64,000 nucleotides of DNA, taken from positions 434,001 through 498,000 of the forward strand of contig NZ_JAIWPG020000001.1 of assembly GCF_020532665.2 (NCBI RefSeq). Reading direction: 5' to 3'. Of this stretch, positions 1-8,700 are shown piece after piece (within the stretch, counting starts at the first letter, position 1; every line of letters begins with the position of its first letter). A program made the position numbers and the translations under genes. Under the pieces are notes generated by a model that was given only the letters and a program-made list of their open reading frames with translations, ran no database searches and had not been told where the DNA came from. Origin of the DNA: Lelliottia sp. WAP21 (GTDB taxonomy: Bacteria; Pseudomonadota; Gammaproteobacteria; Enterobacterales; Enterobacteriaceae).

Positions 1-1777
1 TCGCGCCATTAGTTTTGCTTGTATTCATGCTGTAGCTCGCCCACGTTTGCGGTAGAAATTTTTCCAGTGGTATGCTTATCGTGACGGCTAACATGCGGTC
101 GCTGCTATCCCCCGATGCGTTGTTCGCCCCCGTAGAATGGCCGTTTTTATTCATGCTCCAGGTGATGCCATAGCTGATGTTATGCCAGTAATTGTTGTAA
201 CCCAGGCTGACAGACTGCATTGGCTTGCCTGAATTCCAGTAGTCTTCCTCGACGGCGCTGAGCATAAGAGAACCTCTGCTCGCCCCTAACGACTGGCTCA
301 ACGTCAGCTCTGCGCGATGCCGACGGCGAGCGTTCGGATCGGTGCTGCTTCTGTCACCTTCGAGGATCTCCTGCATCCCGTAATAGCCTTTTGTCGAATA
401 GCGATATCCGGCGATGGAGAAGTTCGTTCCCGTCTCAACAAAATTTTTACTGTATCGCGCGCGCCAGGACTGTCCCATTGAGGCGTCTTGCCTCGCTGGT
501 GTGGACCATGCCTGGATCACATCTGCTGAGATCGCCCCGAATGCTCCCATGTTCATGCCTGCACCGGCAGCAACAGCTTGATAGCGACTTGCGCCTTGTC
601 CGCCCCCATACAGCGTAAGGCCGTGCGGCAAACCATAGATGCCGGTTAATTGTGCAAACGGCGTTTTCTCAACATCACGGTTATACGAACGGTATTGTCC
701 CGCCGTCAGTGCATACCTGAGCCGCCCTTCACGCTGCAGCACCGGTAGCGACGCGAATGGCACGGTGAAATGCTGTTCGCTGCCGTCGGCTTCTTTCACC
801 GTGACCTCCAGATCGCCTGCGCCACCCGTGGGATACATATCGCGAATTTCAAACGCACCGGGCGACACATAGCTCTGGTAAATCTGATACCCGTTCTGGC
901 GAACCACCACCTGCGCCTGAGTTCGGGCTATCCCGCGCACCACAGGGGCATAGCCTTTCATCGACTCCGGCAACATGTCGTCGTCAGACGCCAGCTGCAC
1001 GCCGCGAAACGGCATACTGTCGAAGACGTCAGACGGGGCGCTGCTGTCACCCAGCGTCAGCTGGGCCTTTAAGGGAATGACCGCGCGCTGAAGATAGGTA
1101 TAGACGGTGTCCCACTGGTCCTGGCCGGTAGTATCCCGGCTCCAGGTACTGTAATTGCGCAGCCGCCAGGGCCCCAGATTGATCCCGGGCCGCAGGTTGG
1201 CATACTCGCTTTGGTCCGTCGCCGCACCGTTACGCGGCATTGTGGTCGCACCGCTCAGGCTGTAATTAAGCATTGCCGCATTGATGCCCTCGTCCCACTG
1301 CTCGGGTGGCACGGCGTCCCTCGCCTGTGCCTTCATGGCGGCCTGCGGAATGCTGAGGGTCAGCCGCTGCGCGGCAAAATCAAACTCACTCATCGCCTGT
1401 GGTATGGCTGCAAGCCGGGCACAGGCATGGTCGGGCACAACAAGATCCGTAAAAAGCGCTGTTTTCACGCCCCATTGCGCCAGTTGTTCAACACTCAGAC
1501 ACGGCGTCAACGTCGGGGAGCCGTCGGCATTTTTGCCTGCATCAAAAGAGACGTCGCGAGTTTCCTGTAGCTGATTATTCAGGACTACATCTACATGGTA
1601 GGTGCCGGGCGGCTGGGTTCCTCTTTCGAAAGCGGAAAGATCGACCTTCCCGGCACGGGGATTATCCAGCTCAACCAGGTCGGCATTGAAGGTTTCCGAG
1701 GCACACGCAAATGGCGGGGTGAGCGCCGGAGCAATGACAATAGCCAGCCATCCAGAGAGTATTTTTCGCTTTCCCAT
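1..1777 (-). CDS. fimbrial outer-membrane usher (FimD type), 3' part cut by window edge
   Basis: Reading from the minus strand gives an uninterrupted frame of about 592 codons that runs off the left edge of the window, so only the N-terminal two thirds of an usher of roughly 800-870 residues is present. It has a signal peptide ending near PFACA, then an N-terminal domain beginning with TFNADLVELDN, and later beta-barrel segments such as GQGASRYQAVAAGAG and SLGYNNYWHNISYG that are typical of ushers. Ushers form the outer-membrane pore through which chaperone-subunit complexes are assembled into a pilus. It lies 34 bp downstream of the chaperone gene, on the same strand. The start is uncertain: an in-frame GTG at 1789 sits directly after a stop codon, and neither start has a strong ribosome-binding site. 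Confidence 0.9.
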   Translation of the reverse strand, partial: MGKRKILSGWLAIVIAPALTPPFACASETFNADLVELDNPRAGKVDLSAFERGTQPPGTYHVDVVLNNQLQETRDVSFDAGKNADGSPTLTPCLSVEQLAQWGVKTALFTDLVVPDHACARLAAIPQAMSEFDFAAQRLTLSIPQAAMKAQARDAVPPEQWDEGINAAMLNYSLSGATTMPRNGAATDQSEYANLRPGINLGPWRLRNYSTWSRDTTGQDQWDTVYTYLQRAVIPLKAQLTLGDSSAPSDVFDSMPFRGVQLASDDDMLPESMKGYAPVVRGIARTQAQVVVRQNGYQIYQSYVSPGAFEIRDMYPTGGAGDLEVTVKEADGSEQHFTVPFASLPVLQREGRLRYALTAGQYRSYNRDVEKTPFAQLTGIYGLPHGLTLYGGGQGASRYQAVAAGAGMNMGAFGAISADVIQAWSTPARQDASMGQSWRARYSKNFVETGTNFSIAGYRYSTKGYYGMQEILEGDRSSTDPNARRRHRAELTLSQSLGASRGSLMLSAVEEDYWNSGKPMQSVSLGYNNYWHNISYGITWSMNKNGHSTGANNASGDSSDRMLAVTISIPLEKFLPQTWASYSMNTSKTNGA

Positions 1778-1811
1778 CTCATTATTCACTTACACTGCGA
1801 ATGCCCTGGGC

Positions 1812-2489
1812 CTACAGACTGGCGCGATGTTCAGCCCCCGTGCTGCCAAAATCGTTAATTAATTTAAAGCTGAGCGAGCCGCGGGGATTCCCTGCTGGCA
1901 GGTTGAATAATGCCGTTGCGCCGGGTAAGACATAGGTTGCATCATCCACCTTGTTATGACCGATTCGCACCTCGTTAAAATTCATCACAAACCGACCTGG
2001 GTTGAAGACCTGCAGATGATTTCCGCTCACCTTCCAGGTTAATTTATCTGCGTCCTCTTCCGGCAGTGAACCTGCTAATGCCGCCGGGCGATAAATTAAT
2101 TTAATTCGCGTTTTCACGGCTATTTGCAGCGTGTTTTCTTTTTGACTCGCCGAGGGTATCGCTTTTATATTCAGCCAGAATAAACTCTCTTTGTTTTGCG
2201 CCAGCGCCTCCGTCATGACAATGCGCTCGACATTCTGCTGCCCTTTATCCAGACGATAAAGCGGTGGCGTAATAATAAAAGGAACGTTTTCTTGCCCGCC
2301 GCTTGCGGTTTCAATCCACGACTGAATTAAAAAAGGGGCATTGTCCGGATTGTTAATACTCAGTGAGGCCTCTTTTTTATTGCCTTCAAAAATAACGCGC
2401 GTGCCGCCGATAATGACCCCGGCGTGCGCTGTGCCGAACAGAACCGCGGAAATAGCCGTAATACACAGCACATATTTACAAAAACGCAT
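1812..2489 (-). CDS. periplasmic fimbrial chaperone (PapD/FimC family)
   Basis: The 225-residue protein starts with a signal peptide cut after about residue 23 (GTAHA|GVIIGG). The mature part has the two-domain immunoglobulin-like layout of pilus chaperones: the strand with the conserved Arg (GGTRVIFEGNKKEASLSINN), the motif VKTRIKLIYRP holding the subunit-anchoring Lys/Arg, and a C-terminal domain around VLPGATALFNLP. The short loop between strands F1 and G1 suggests the FGS subclass that serves type 1-like rod fimbriae. It binds pilin subunits in the periplasm by donor-strand complementation and delivers them to the usher. It is the middle gene of the subunit-chaperone-usher operon. Confidence 0.93.
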   Translation of the reverse strand: MRFCKYVLCITAISAVLFGTAHAGVIIGGTRVIFEGNKKEASLSINNPDNAPFLIQSWIETASGGQENVPFIITPPLYRLDKGQQNVERIVMTEALAQNKESLFWLNIKAIPSASQKENTLQIAVKTRIKLIYRPAALAGSLPEEDADKLTWKVSGNHLQVFNPGRFVMNFNEVRIGHNKVDDATYVLPGATALFNLPAGNPRGSLSFKLINDFGSTGAEHRASL

Positions 2490-2547
2490 AACAGACCCCG
2501 GATTCAGACGGCACCATGACCCGGCGCCGTCTGAGGTTTGGTAAAGA

Positions 2548-3078
2548 TTAGTTGTAAACGACAGAGAAATTCGCCACGGCGTTAGCCGTACCGGCGGTGA
2601 CTGCCGCCGCGGTGGATTGATACTGTGCGTAGAAGTTCAGCGCATTGTCCTGCGTGCTGCTCAGTAAATAGGTGGTGCCATTGCTTCCATGTAGCGGCAG
2701 ATCCGTTTTATCCGCGGACATCAGATTAATCGCCACGCCGGTTGCCGCATTCAGTGATGAGTTATCAATGGCGAGCAAATTAGGGTTAGACTGATCTGGC
2801 GTGCCGTCAAAACGCACCTGTGCCGCATTCACGCCAGGCGGACAGTTTTTCAATATAATCTGGAAAGGCTTAGCTGCAGCACGCGCGCCCGCAGCAGGAA
2901 ATTCCGTTTTATAAAAATCGCCCAGCGTGACAACCTGATTCTGCGAACCCACATCGACATCACAGGCGCTGTCCAGGATATTGCCATTAAAATTAACCGT
3001 CCCGGCGGCAGCAAATGCCTGAGACATTGAGACGGAGACCACTGCAACCACTATTGTCGCGAGAATATTCTTTTTCAT
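2548..3078 (-). CDS. type 1-like fimbrial major subunit (FimA family pilin)
   Basis: The 176-residue protein has a signal peptide (about residues 1-23, ending SQAFA|AAG), then FNGNILDSACDVD and ILKNCPPG. These hold the two cysteines that form the disulphide typical of FimA-type pilins. The C-terminus ANFSVVYN carries the penultimate-Tyr beta-zipper used for chaperone recognition. It is the first gene of the fimbrial operon and has a clear ribosome-binding site (GAGGAA) 7 bp before the ATG. The upstream region carries inverted repeats and a plausible sigma-70 promoter. No fimB/fimE-type recombinase or obvious invertible element is visible near it. Minor subunit and adhesin genes would lie left of the window. 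Confidence 0.92.
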   Translation of the reverse strand: MKKNILATIVVAVVSVSMSQAFAAAGTVNFNGNILDSACDVDVGSQNQVVTLGDFYKTEFPAAGARAAAKPFQIILKNCPPGVNAAQVRFDGTPDQSNPNLLAIDNSSLNAATGVAINLMSADKTDLPLHGSNGTTYLLSSTQDNALNFYAQYQSTAAAVTAGTANAVANFSVVYN

Positions 3079-3284
3079 TACGCTATTCCTCTATCACTTT
3101 ATTCATTACCGATATTCAGTCGGCAGATGCCCGGTATTATTTTTATCGCGAGCAAAACGACGTGGTGAGCGTTACGCTTGTGTTTTATTTCCCTCTTGAA
3201 TTTAAAGGATGACGTATTTTACACACTCGCTCACCGACTAAGTAAAATCTATAGAGTCACCGTTCAAAATTCAAACAGTTTTCG

Positions 3285-3300
3285 GGTCTAGCTGTAGACC
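3285..3300. promoter_or_regulatory. inverted-repeat operator candidate 1 (GGTCTA GCTG TAGACC)
   Basis: A perfect 6-bp inverted repeat, GGTCTAGCTGTAGACC, is centred about 10 bp upstream of the candidate -35 box of the fimbrial operon. That is a common position for an activator. The same pattern recurs at 3395 and 3462 in this region. The dimeric Crp-fold regulators encoded next door are the natural candidates to bind it, but this is inference. Confidence 0.6.
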
Positions 3301-3394
3301 TCAACTTAACAAAATATAAACATTTTTTCTGACGTATCTTTTTTTCAAATAGCACGCAAGTCCATACTGATTTTATTTTTTGACGGCCCAGTCA

Positions 3395-3410
3395 GGTCTA
3401 GATTTGGACT
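3395..3410. promoter_or_regulatory. inverted-repeat operator candidate 2 (GGTCTA GATT TGGACT)
   Basis: GGTCTAGATTTGGACT is a degenerate copy of the 16-bp repeat at 3285 and 3462. The left half is identical, and the right half TGGACT differs from TAGACC at two positions. It sits between the other two copies, in the middle of the divergent region. Confidence 0.5.
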
Positions 3411-3461
3411 CTTTTGGTTAACAGATGAATTTCAAAGAGTTGATAATGATTTGTGATTATC

Positions 3462-3477
3462 GGTCTATTTTTGGACC
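3462..3477. promoter_or_regulatory. inverted-repeat operator candidate 3 (GGTCTA TTTT TGGACC)
   Basis: GGTCTATTTTTGGACC is an inverted repeat with one mismatch between the halves, extended by flanking C and G (CGGTCTA...TGGACCG). It lies about 85 bp upstream of the first regulator ATG and overlaps its most likely -10 position. This would suit negative autoregulation if a local regulator binds it. Confidence 0.55.
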
Positions 3478-3562
3478 GATAAGCAATATTCCCAGCAGAG
3501 GCTATTTCTAAGATAATTCTCTATTCATCACAAGAAAAGTCACTGTGATCGATGAGGTGCTT

Positions 3563-4222
3563 ATGAATACTCGCATGACTGCCGGGATAGCAGAGAAAAA
3601 AACGCCCGTGCTGGCGTTAAAACCGTTTTTACATATTGAGAAATTACTCACGCATTTACTGCCCTATGCCGAGAAAATGATTATCTCCCGTGGTGATATC
3701 GTCAATTATTATAATGAGGAGACGCAGCAGTGCCTTCTCCTCCTTAATGGCAGCGTGGCTCTGCACCGACGCGGTGACGGCATTGTGCTTAATTCAGAAT
3801 CGTCGCCTTTTTTACTGGGCGTAAGCAGCCAACTGGCGACGGAGCATCTGTACGTCAGGGCGCTGGAAACCAGTGAAATTGCCCGTTTGCCGCTCGACTG
3901 TTTTAACCGGATTGTGGCAGAAGACAACCTGTGGGAAAATTTCGCCCGGCTTCTGGTGTATACCGCGTCGCGGGTATATGAGCACTGCGCGCTCATATCA
4001 CAAATGTCCGCGTACGATATTATTCGTTTTCAGCTCATCGAACTGATGCAGGAGCATGACGCTATTCGTAACAACATTACCGCGGCGGCCTATATCAAGA
4101 GCAGAACCTATCTTTCACGCAGCGGCATCATGCGCATACTTGCCGAGCTACGCACCGGGGGGTATATCACCATGCATCGCGGCATATTAATTGAGATCAA
4201 CCGTTTACCCTTACGTTACTGA
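3563..4222 (+). CDS. IprA-like winged-helix regulator, copy 1
   Basis: The 219-residue protein has an N-terminal cyclic-nucleotide-binding-like beta roll (about residues 20-120; CLLLLNGSVALHRRGDGIVL) and a C-terminal winged helix (about 150-219). The C-terminal pattern of a TYLSRSGIMRILAELRTGGYI helix region followed by INRLPLRY is that of the IprA (YaiV) family of enterobacteria. IprA affects resistance to hydrogen peroxide. The Crp/Fnr cAMP-contact residues are not evident, so ligand binding is doubtful. I chose the ATG at 3563 because GAGGTG precedes it at good spacing; an upstream in-frame GTG (3545) has none. It is divergent from the fimbrial operon and followed by a paralogue, so a role in controlling the fimbriae is likely but inferred. 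Confidence 0.8.
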   Translation: MNTRMTAGIAEKKTPVLALKPFLHIEKLLTHLLPYAEKMIISRGDIVNYYNEETQQCLLLLNGSVALHRRGDGIVLNSESSPFLLGVSSQLATEHLYVRALETSEIARLPLDCFNRIVAEDNLWENFARLLVYTASRVYEHCALISQMSAYDIIRFQLIELMQEHDAIRNNITAAAYIKSRTYLSRSGIMRILAELRTGGYITMHRGILIEINRLPLRY

Positions 4223-4271
4223 GGATGCAGGGAATTTACGCTCAGGATTTCTGGTCTGTTATAACTGGCAC

Positions 4272-4277
4272 TATAAT
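4272..4277 (+). promoter_or_regulatory. -10 box (TATAAT) before second IprA-like gene
   Basis: A perfect TATAAT lies 38 bp before the ATG of the second regulator, in the 92-bp gap after the first. The matching -35 (around 4249, TTCTGG) is weak, which suggests either an activated promoter or only modest independent expression. GAGGTGA just before the ATG at 4315 is a good ribosome-binding site. Confidence 0.4.
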
Positions 4278-4314
4278 TAGGACGAAAGGAACGTTCTTAT
4301 CATTTGAGGTGAAT

Positions 4315-4956
4315 ATGTCTACGTCAGGAACGCCTCCCGGCGCGACGCATCGCGGCTCGCCCTGGTCCCAGGAACTTATTGAGCATCTCAAGCCCTATGC
4401 CTCGGTTCGCCATGTTGAGCGCGGGGAGCGATTAGATCTGGAAGTGAACGGACAGGGAATGTGCTATTTAATTATTGAGGGGAGCGTCGCAATATACCGC
4501 AGCTCGGATAATATGTTGCTGTCGACCTCTACCAGTCCCGGCGTTTTTGGGCTGGCGAATCTCACCGATGTCTATTTTGACGATTACCTGAAAACGATTA
4601 AACCCTGCACCATTGGCTTTATCGATACGCAAACGGCCAATACGGTCATTAAAGAGAAAGGCCTGTGGAAACTGGTTTCGGATCACTTAATGGTCATTTA
4701 TGACCGTCTTTACCACCATATTATGCCCCGGGGCGCTGCAACAGCTTACGATATGGTGCGACAACAGCTGTTTGAACTGATGAATGAAGAAGAGAGTTTT
4801 CGTCACGACATCACCGCCGAACGCTATATCAGGGAAAAAACGCATTTGTCGCGCAGCGGCGTGATGCGCATTCTGGCGGATCTAAAAGCAGGTGGGTATG
4901 TCGAGATGGAAGACGGCGTGTTAATGAAAATCCATAAACTCCCGGCAAAATACTAA
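4315..4956 (+). CDS. IprA-like winged-helix regulator, copy 2
   Basis: The 213-residue protein is a clear paralogue of the preceding gene product. Both have the beta-roll N-terminal half (here MCYLIIEGSVAIYRSSDNML) and the C-terminal segment with LSRSGVMRILADLKAGGYVEM followed by IHKLPAKY. Similarity is strongest over the last 70 residues, where the DNA-binding helices lie, so the two may recognise related sites. I place the start at 4315, after GAGGTGA; the frame is open to 4225, but that extension has no ribosome-binding site and is unlike the family. A hairpin terminator follows. Its function is not established; the location suggests control of the fimbrial genes, either alone or with copy 1. 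Confidence 0.8.
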   Translation: MSTSGTPPGATHRGSPWSQELIEHLKPYASVRHVERGERLDLEVNGQGMCYLIIEGSVAIYRSSDNMLLSTSTSPGVFGLANLTDVYFDDYLKTIKPCTIGFIDTQTANTVIKEKGLWKLVSDHLMVIYDRLYHHIMPRGAATAYDMVRQQLFELMNEEESFRHDITAERYIREKTHLSRSGVMRILADLKAGGYVEMEDGVLMKIHKLPAKY

Positions 4957-4963
4957 GCATAAA

Positions 4964-4985
4964 AAAGACCGCACAGGCGGCCTTT
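4964..4985. terminator. terminator between second IprA-like gene and ydiH
   Basis: AAAGACCGC-ACAG-GCGGCCTTT forms a GC-rich stem with one mismatch between A/T-rich ends, 8 bp after the stop codon of the regulator. It can serve both convergent transcripts (the regulator and ydiH). Confidence 0.7.
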
Positions 4986-5013
4986 ATTGGGATGACAGCG
5001 TCTTCATCTGTCA

Positions 5014-5208
5014 TCAATGGACATGAACACCCAACCGCCAGGCGAAGTAGATCTCTTCTTTCAGTTCATTTGAAGAGAGCGTGAGCAAATCGGCAAATTC
5101 CAGTTCAAGCTGTTTGAGCTTTTTCAGGTACTGAGCCGGTGACAAATTGCCCTTATCGCGACGTAAAAATTCTATGGCAAGTGTGGTTGGGTTTAAATCG
5201 GTATCCAT
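5014..5208 (-). CDS. ydiH: YdiH family small protein, function unknown
   Basis: The 64-residue soluble protein closely matches E. coli YdiH (62 aa), including LAIEFLRRD, LSPAQYLKKLKQLELEFADLL and EEIYFAWRLGVH. It is predicted to be all-helical, with no signal peptide or membrane segment. I placed the start at 5208 (MDTDLNP), where the YdiH family begins and where AGAGGAC lies upstream; the frame is open seven codons further. As in E. coli it lies next to menI and ydiJ on the same strand, separated by about 95 bp. No function is known. Confidence 0.9.
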   Translation of the reverse strand: MDTDLNPTTLAIEFLRRDKGNLSPAQYLKKLKQLELEFADLLTLSSNELKEEIYFAWRLGVHVH

Positions 5209-5303
5209 GTTGTCCTCTCTTTTGTACAAAACCTCACCAGTATAACACCTTTCACTGGCTAACTTTTGACCAAAGACAAAACAATTCCACTGTTAACCTG
5301 CCT

Positions 5304-5714
5304 TTACACCACGGCGGTCGTTAGTCTCGACGAGCAGCACAGGCGATCCTGCTCGTCAAAGATGTCAATCTGCCACACCTGATGACGCCCGCCGGCGTGC
5401 AGGGCGCGGCACACACCGCGCACCCGCCCGCTCCGCACGGAGCGAATATGGTTGGCGTTCACCTCAAGCCCGACCACTTTATGCTCCCCCTCTGTGCAGA
5501 GATAACCGGCCACCGAACCCAGCGTTTCGGCTAATACCACGGATGCCCCACCGTGCAACAGACCAAACGGCTGATGCGTCCGGCTGTCGACGGGCATCGT
5601 CGCTTCAAGACTGTCTTCACCAATACGGATAAACTGGATATCCAGCAGCCCCACCATATTGCCTTCGCCCATGGCGTTGAGTGCCTCAAGCGTCACTGCA
5701 CGTTTCCATATCAT
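5304..5714 (-). CDS. menI: 1,4-dihydroxy-2-naphthoyl-CoA hydrolase MenI
   Basis: The 136-residue hotdog-fold thioesterase (YdiI/MenI) has the same length as the E. coli enzyme. The motif around LLHGGASVVLAETLGSVAG holds the active-site glutamate on the central helix, and the C-terminal part VWQIDIFDEQDRLCCSSRLT follows the family. It hydrolyses DHNA-CoA to 1,4-dihydroxy-2-naphthoate in menaquinone synthesis, in the cytoplasm. Its ATG overlaps the stop of ydiJ by 4 bp (ATGA), so the two are translationally coupled with ydiJ first. Confidence 0.95.
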   Translation of the reverse strand: MIWKRAVTLEALNAMGEGNMVGLLDIQFIRIGEDSLEATMPVDSRTHQPFGLLHGGASVVLAETLGSVAGYLCTEGEHKVVGLEVNANHIRSVRSGRVRGVCRALHAGGRHQVWQIDIFDEQDRLCCSSRLTTAVV

Positions 5715-8700
5715 CCCATCATCTCCAGTAATGCCTGTAACGGATGGCGCACGCCGCTGCCTTCGACGCGTTTCACCTGACTACGACAGGAGTAACCCGT
5801 CGCCAGACAGCGATTTCGCGGCAGGCGCTGCATCGCCTGTTGCCACGACAGCGCGTAAATGCCAAGCGAATTCGCATGATTTTTGACCTCATGCCCATAG
5901 GTCCCCGCCATGCCACAGCAGCCCACGCTGACGTTTTCCAGCCTGGCGCCAAAGCGGGCAAAGATGGCGGCCCACTGCGAAGCTGACCCCGGCAGTGCGG
6001 TAACCTCCGTACAGTGGCCAAACAGGTACCAGGACTCTCCGCTCACCTCTTTCACTTCGGCGTGTTGCAGGGCGGCTGGCAACCATTCATGCACCAGCAT
6101 CACGTGAAAATCGCCGCGTTTATCACCCAGCGTCTGCTTATATTCGTCGCGATAGCACAGCACCAGAGCGGGATCGACGCCCACCATCGGCATCCCCAGT
6201 TTCGCCACCCGATTCAGGAAATCAGCCGTTTTTTGCGCGGTTTTCGCAAAGCGGCTCAGGAAGCCCTTAATGTGCTGAGCTTTACCGTTTGGCGAGAACG
6301 GCAGCACCACAGGGTGATACCCCACACGCTCAACCAGACGGACAAAATCTGCGACGACTTGCGCATCGTAATAGCTGGTGAAAGGATCCTGGACCACCAG
6401 CACCGTTTTCGCTTTCTGCTCGTCGCTCAGGGTCTCCAGTTTTTCGAGGGTCATATTCGCCGAACGGTGACCAACCAGTTCCCGCTGAAGCGACGGAGAA
6501 GAGAGCAACGGCAGATCTACCATGCCGATATGCTTCTCAGAAAGTTTGCGCACCAGCGGTTGGTTAATAAAGAAGTTAAAGGTCTTCGGCGCACGCGCCA
6601 TCAGCGGGGCGTAGCTCTCGACGGTGGCCACCAGATGATCGCGCATCGGGCGCAGATAACGCGAATGGTAGAGCTGTAAAAATCGTGAGCGGAAATCCGG
6701 CACATCAATTTTTATCGGGCATTGCGTTGAACAGGCCTTACAGGCCAGACACCCGGACATCGCCTCTTTTACCTCGTGCGAGAAATCGTACTCGCCCTTA
6801 CTGGCGTGCCAGCTGTTGCGCGAACGCTCGATCAGCGTGCGCAGGCTGGCGCGTTTTTCAGGCAAGTCATGTTCAAGCTTCAGCGGATCCACCCCGCGAT
6901 CGGCCAGCAAGCGGAGCCATTCACGTACCAGCGTGGCACGCCCTTTCGGAGAGTGAATACGGTTGCTGGTGATTTTCATCGACGGGCACATCGGGCTTTT
7001 CACATCGAAGTTAAAGCACAGGCCATTGCCGTTACACTCCATGGCGCCTCGCCAGGACGAACGTACCGCAATCGGAATTTGCCGATCAAAGGTGCCCCGC
7101 TTCACGGCGTCGACCTGCATCATCGGCACGTCGATGCCCGCTGGTGGACAAATTTTGCCCGGATTCAGGCGGTTGTGCGGGTCAAACGCCGCTTTGATTT
7201 TGCGCAGCTCGCCAAAGAGCTGCTCACCGAAAAAGGCCGGGCTGTATTGCGCCCGGAAGCCTTTACCGTGTTCACCCCAGAGCAGGCCGCCGTATTTTGC
7301 GGTTAACGCCACTACATCGTCGGAGATCTGCTTCATCAGGATCTCCTGCTGAGGATCGCACATATCCAGCGCCGGCCGCACGTGCAGCACGCCGGCATCA
7401 ACGTGACCAAACATGCCGTAGCTCAGGCCATGGCTGTCGAGCAGCGCACGAAACTCAACGATATAATCCGCCAGATGCTCCGGCGGCACGCAGGTATCCT
7501 CCGCGAACGGAATCGGCTTTGCCGCGCCTTTGGCATTCCCCAAAAGGCCGACCGCTTTTTTACGCATGGCATAGATGCGCTCGATGCCCGCCAGGTCGCT
7601 GCACAGTTGCCAGCCAATGACCCCGCCTTCCCCCTGGGCGATCAGCTCATCCAGTCGCTGGCAGAGCATGGAAACCTGCTGTTCAATCAGCCCGGCATCG
7701 TCGCCCGCAAACTCGACGATATTTAAGCCCAGCATCTCTTTATCCGGCACGTCGGTAATCAGTTCGCTGACCGAGTGCCAGACGATATCTTCCCGCGCCA
7801 GATTAAGCACTTTGGAATCGACCGTTTCTACCGACAGCGCACGCGCATCCACCATAAAGGGGGCGTTACGCAGCGCCGAGTCGAAAGAGTTGTACTTCAC
7901 ATTGACCAGACGACGGACCTTCGGCAGGCGAGTGATATCCAGACGCGCTTCGGTGATAAAAGCCAGCGTCCCTTCTGAGCCGGTGAGAATGCGGGTCAGG
8001 TCAAATTCGCTGAGGTCGTCATTATAGACATGACGCAGATCGTAACCGGTCAGGAAACGGTTTAGTTTGGGGAAATGGTCGAGGATGAGCTGCCGGTTAT
8101 CGCGGCAGCTTTCAAGTACCGTCCGATAGATGCGCCCGGACGTGGTACTCTCACTGGCCAGCGTTTCGGCCAGCGCAACGGGCATTGGACGCGTATCGAG
8201 AATATCGCCCCCTAACAGAACCGCCCGCACCCCCATCACATGATCGGAGGTTTTACCGTAAACCAGCGAGCCTTGCCCGGAAGCATCGGTGTTAATCATC
8301 CCGCCGAGCGTCGCACGGTTACTGGTTGAGAGCTCCGGCGCGAAGAAATAGCCGTACGGCTTCAGAAACTCATTCAGCTGATCTTTGATCACCCCCGCTT
8401 CGACGCGTACCCAGCCCTCTTCCGGGTTGATCTCGATAATCGCGTTCATATAACGGGACATATCGATGATAATGCCCTGATTCAGCGCCTGACCGTTGGT
8501 GCCGGTACCGCCCCCGCGAGGGGTAAAAATCAGGGAAGCAAAGCGCTCCTGTGCGGCCAGACGGGCAATAAGCGCGACATCTGCCGTGGAACGAGGAAAA
8601 ACGACGGCATCGGGGAGTAACTGATAGATACTATTATCGGTCGCCATGGTAAGCCTGTCGGCGTAACTTGTGGCGGTATCACCTGTAAAACCCTGCTGCT

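Larger units (their letters stand above)
3079..3544. promoter_or_regulatory. divergent control region between fimbrial operon and IprA-like regulators
   Basis: This 466-bp AT-rich region has no convincing gene. A candidate sigma-70 promoter for the fimbrial operon lies on the minus strand: -35 TTTGAA at 3275-3270 and -10 TATAGA at 3253-3248, with a 16-bp spacer. Towards the regulator genes, TTGATA at 3440-3445 could be a -35 element with a poor -10 (TCTATT, 3464-3469). Three 16-bp inverted repeats related to GGTCTA-N4-TAGACC are listed separately. One lies about 10 bp upstream of the fimbrial -35, and one overlaps the possible -10 of the regulator gene. Promoter assignments are my reading of the sequence. 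Confidence 0.55.

Noticed and set aside
3079..3544. fimS-like invertible promoter switch
   Set aside because: I looked for paired inverted repeats flanking the fimbrial promoter and for a tyrosine recombinase gene nearby. The 16-bp repeats are each internally palindromic and are better explained as operators.
6014..6679. 221-codon plus-strand ORF inside ydiJ
   Set aside because: It lies antisense within a fully conserved 1018-residue gene, has no recognisable domain or ribosome-binding site, and reflects codon bias on the opposite strand.
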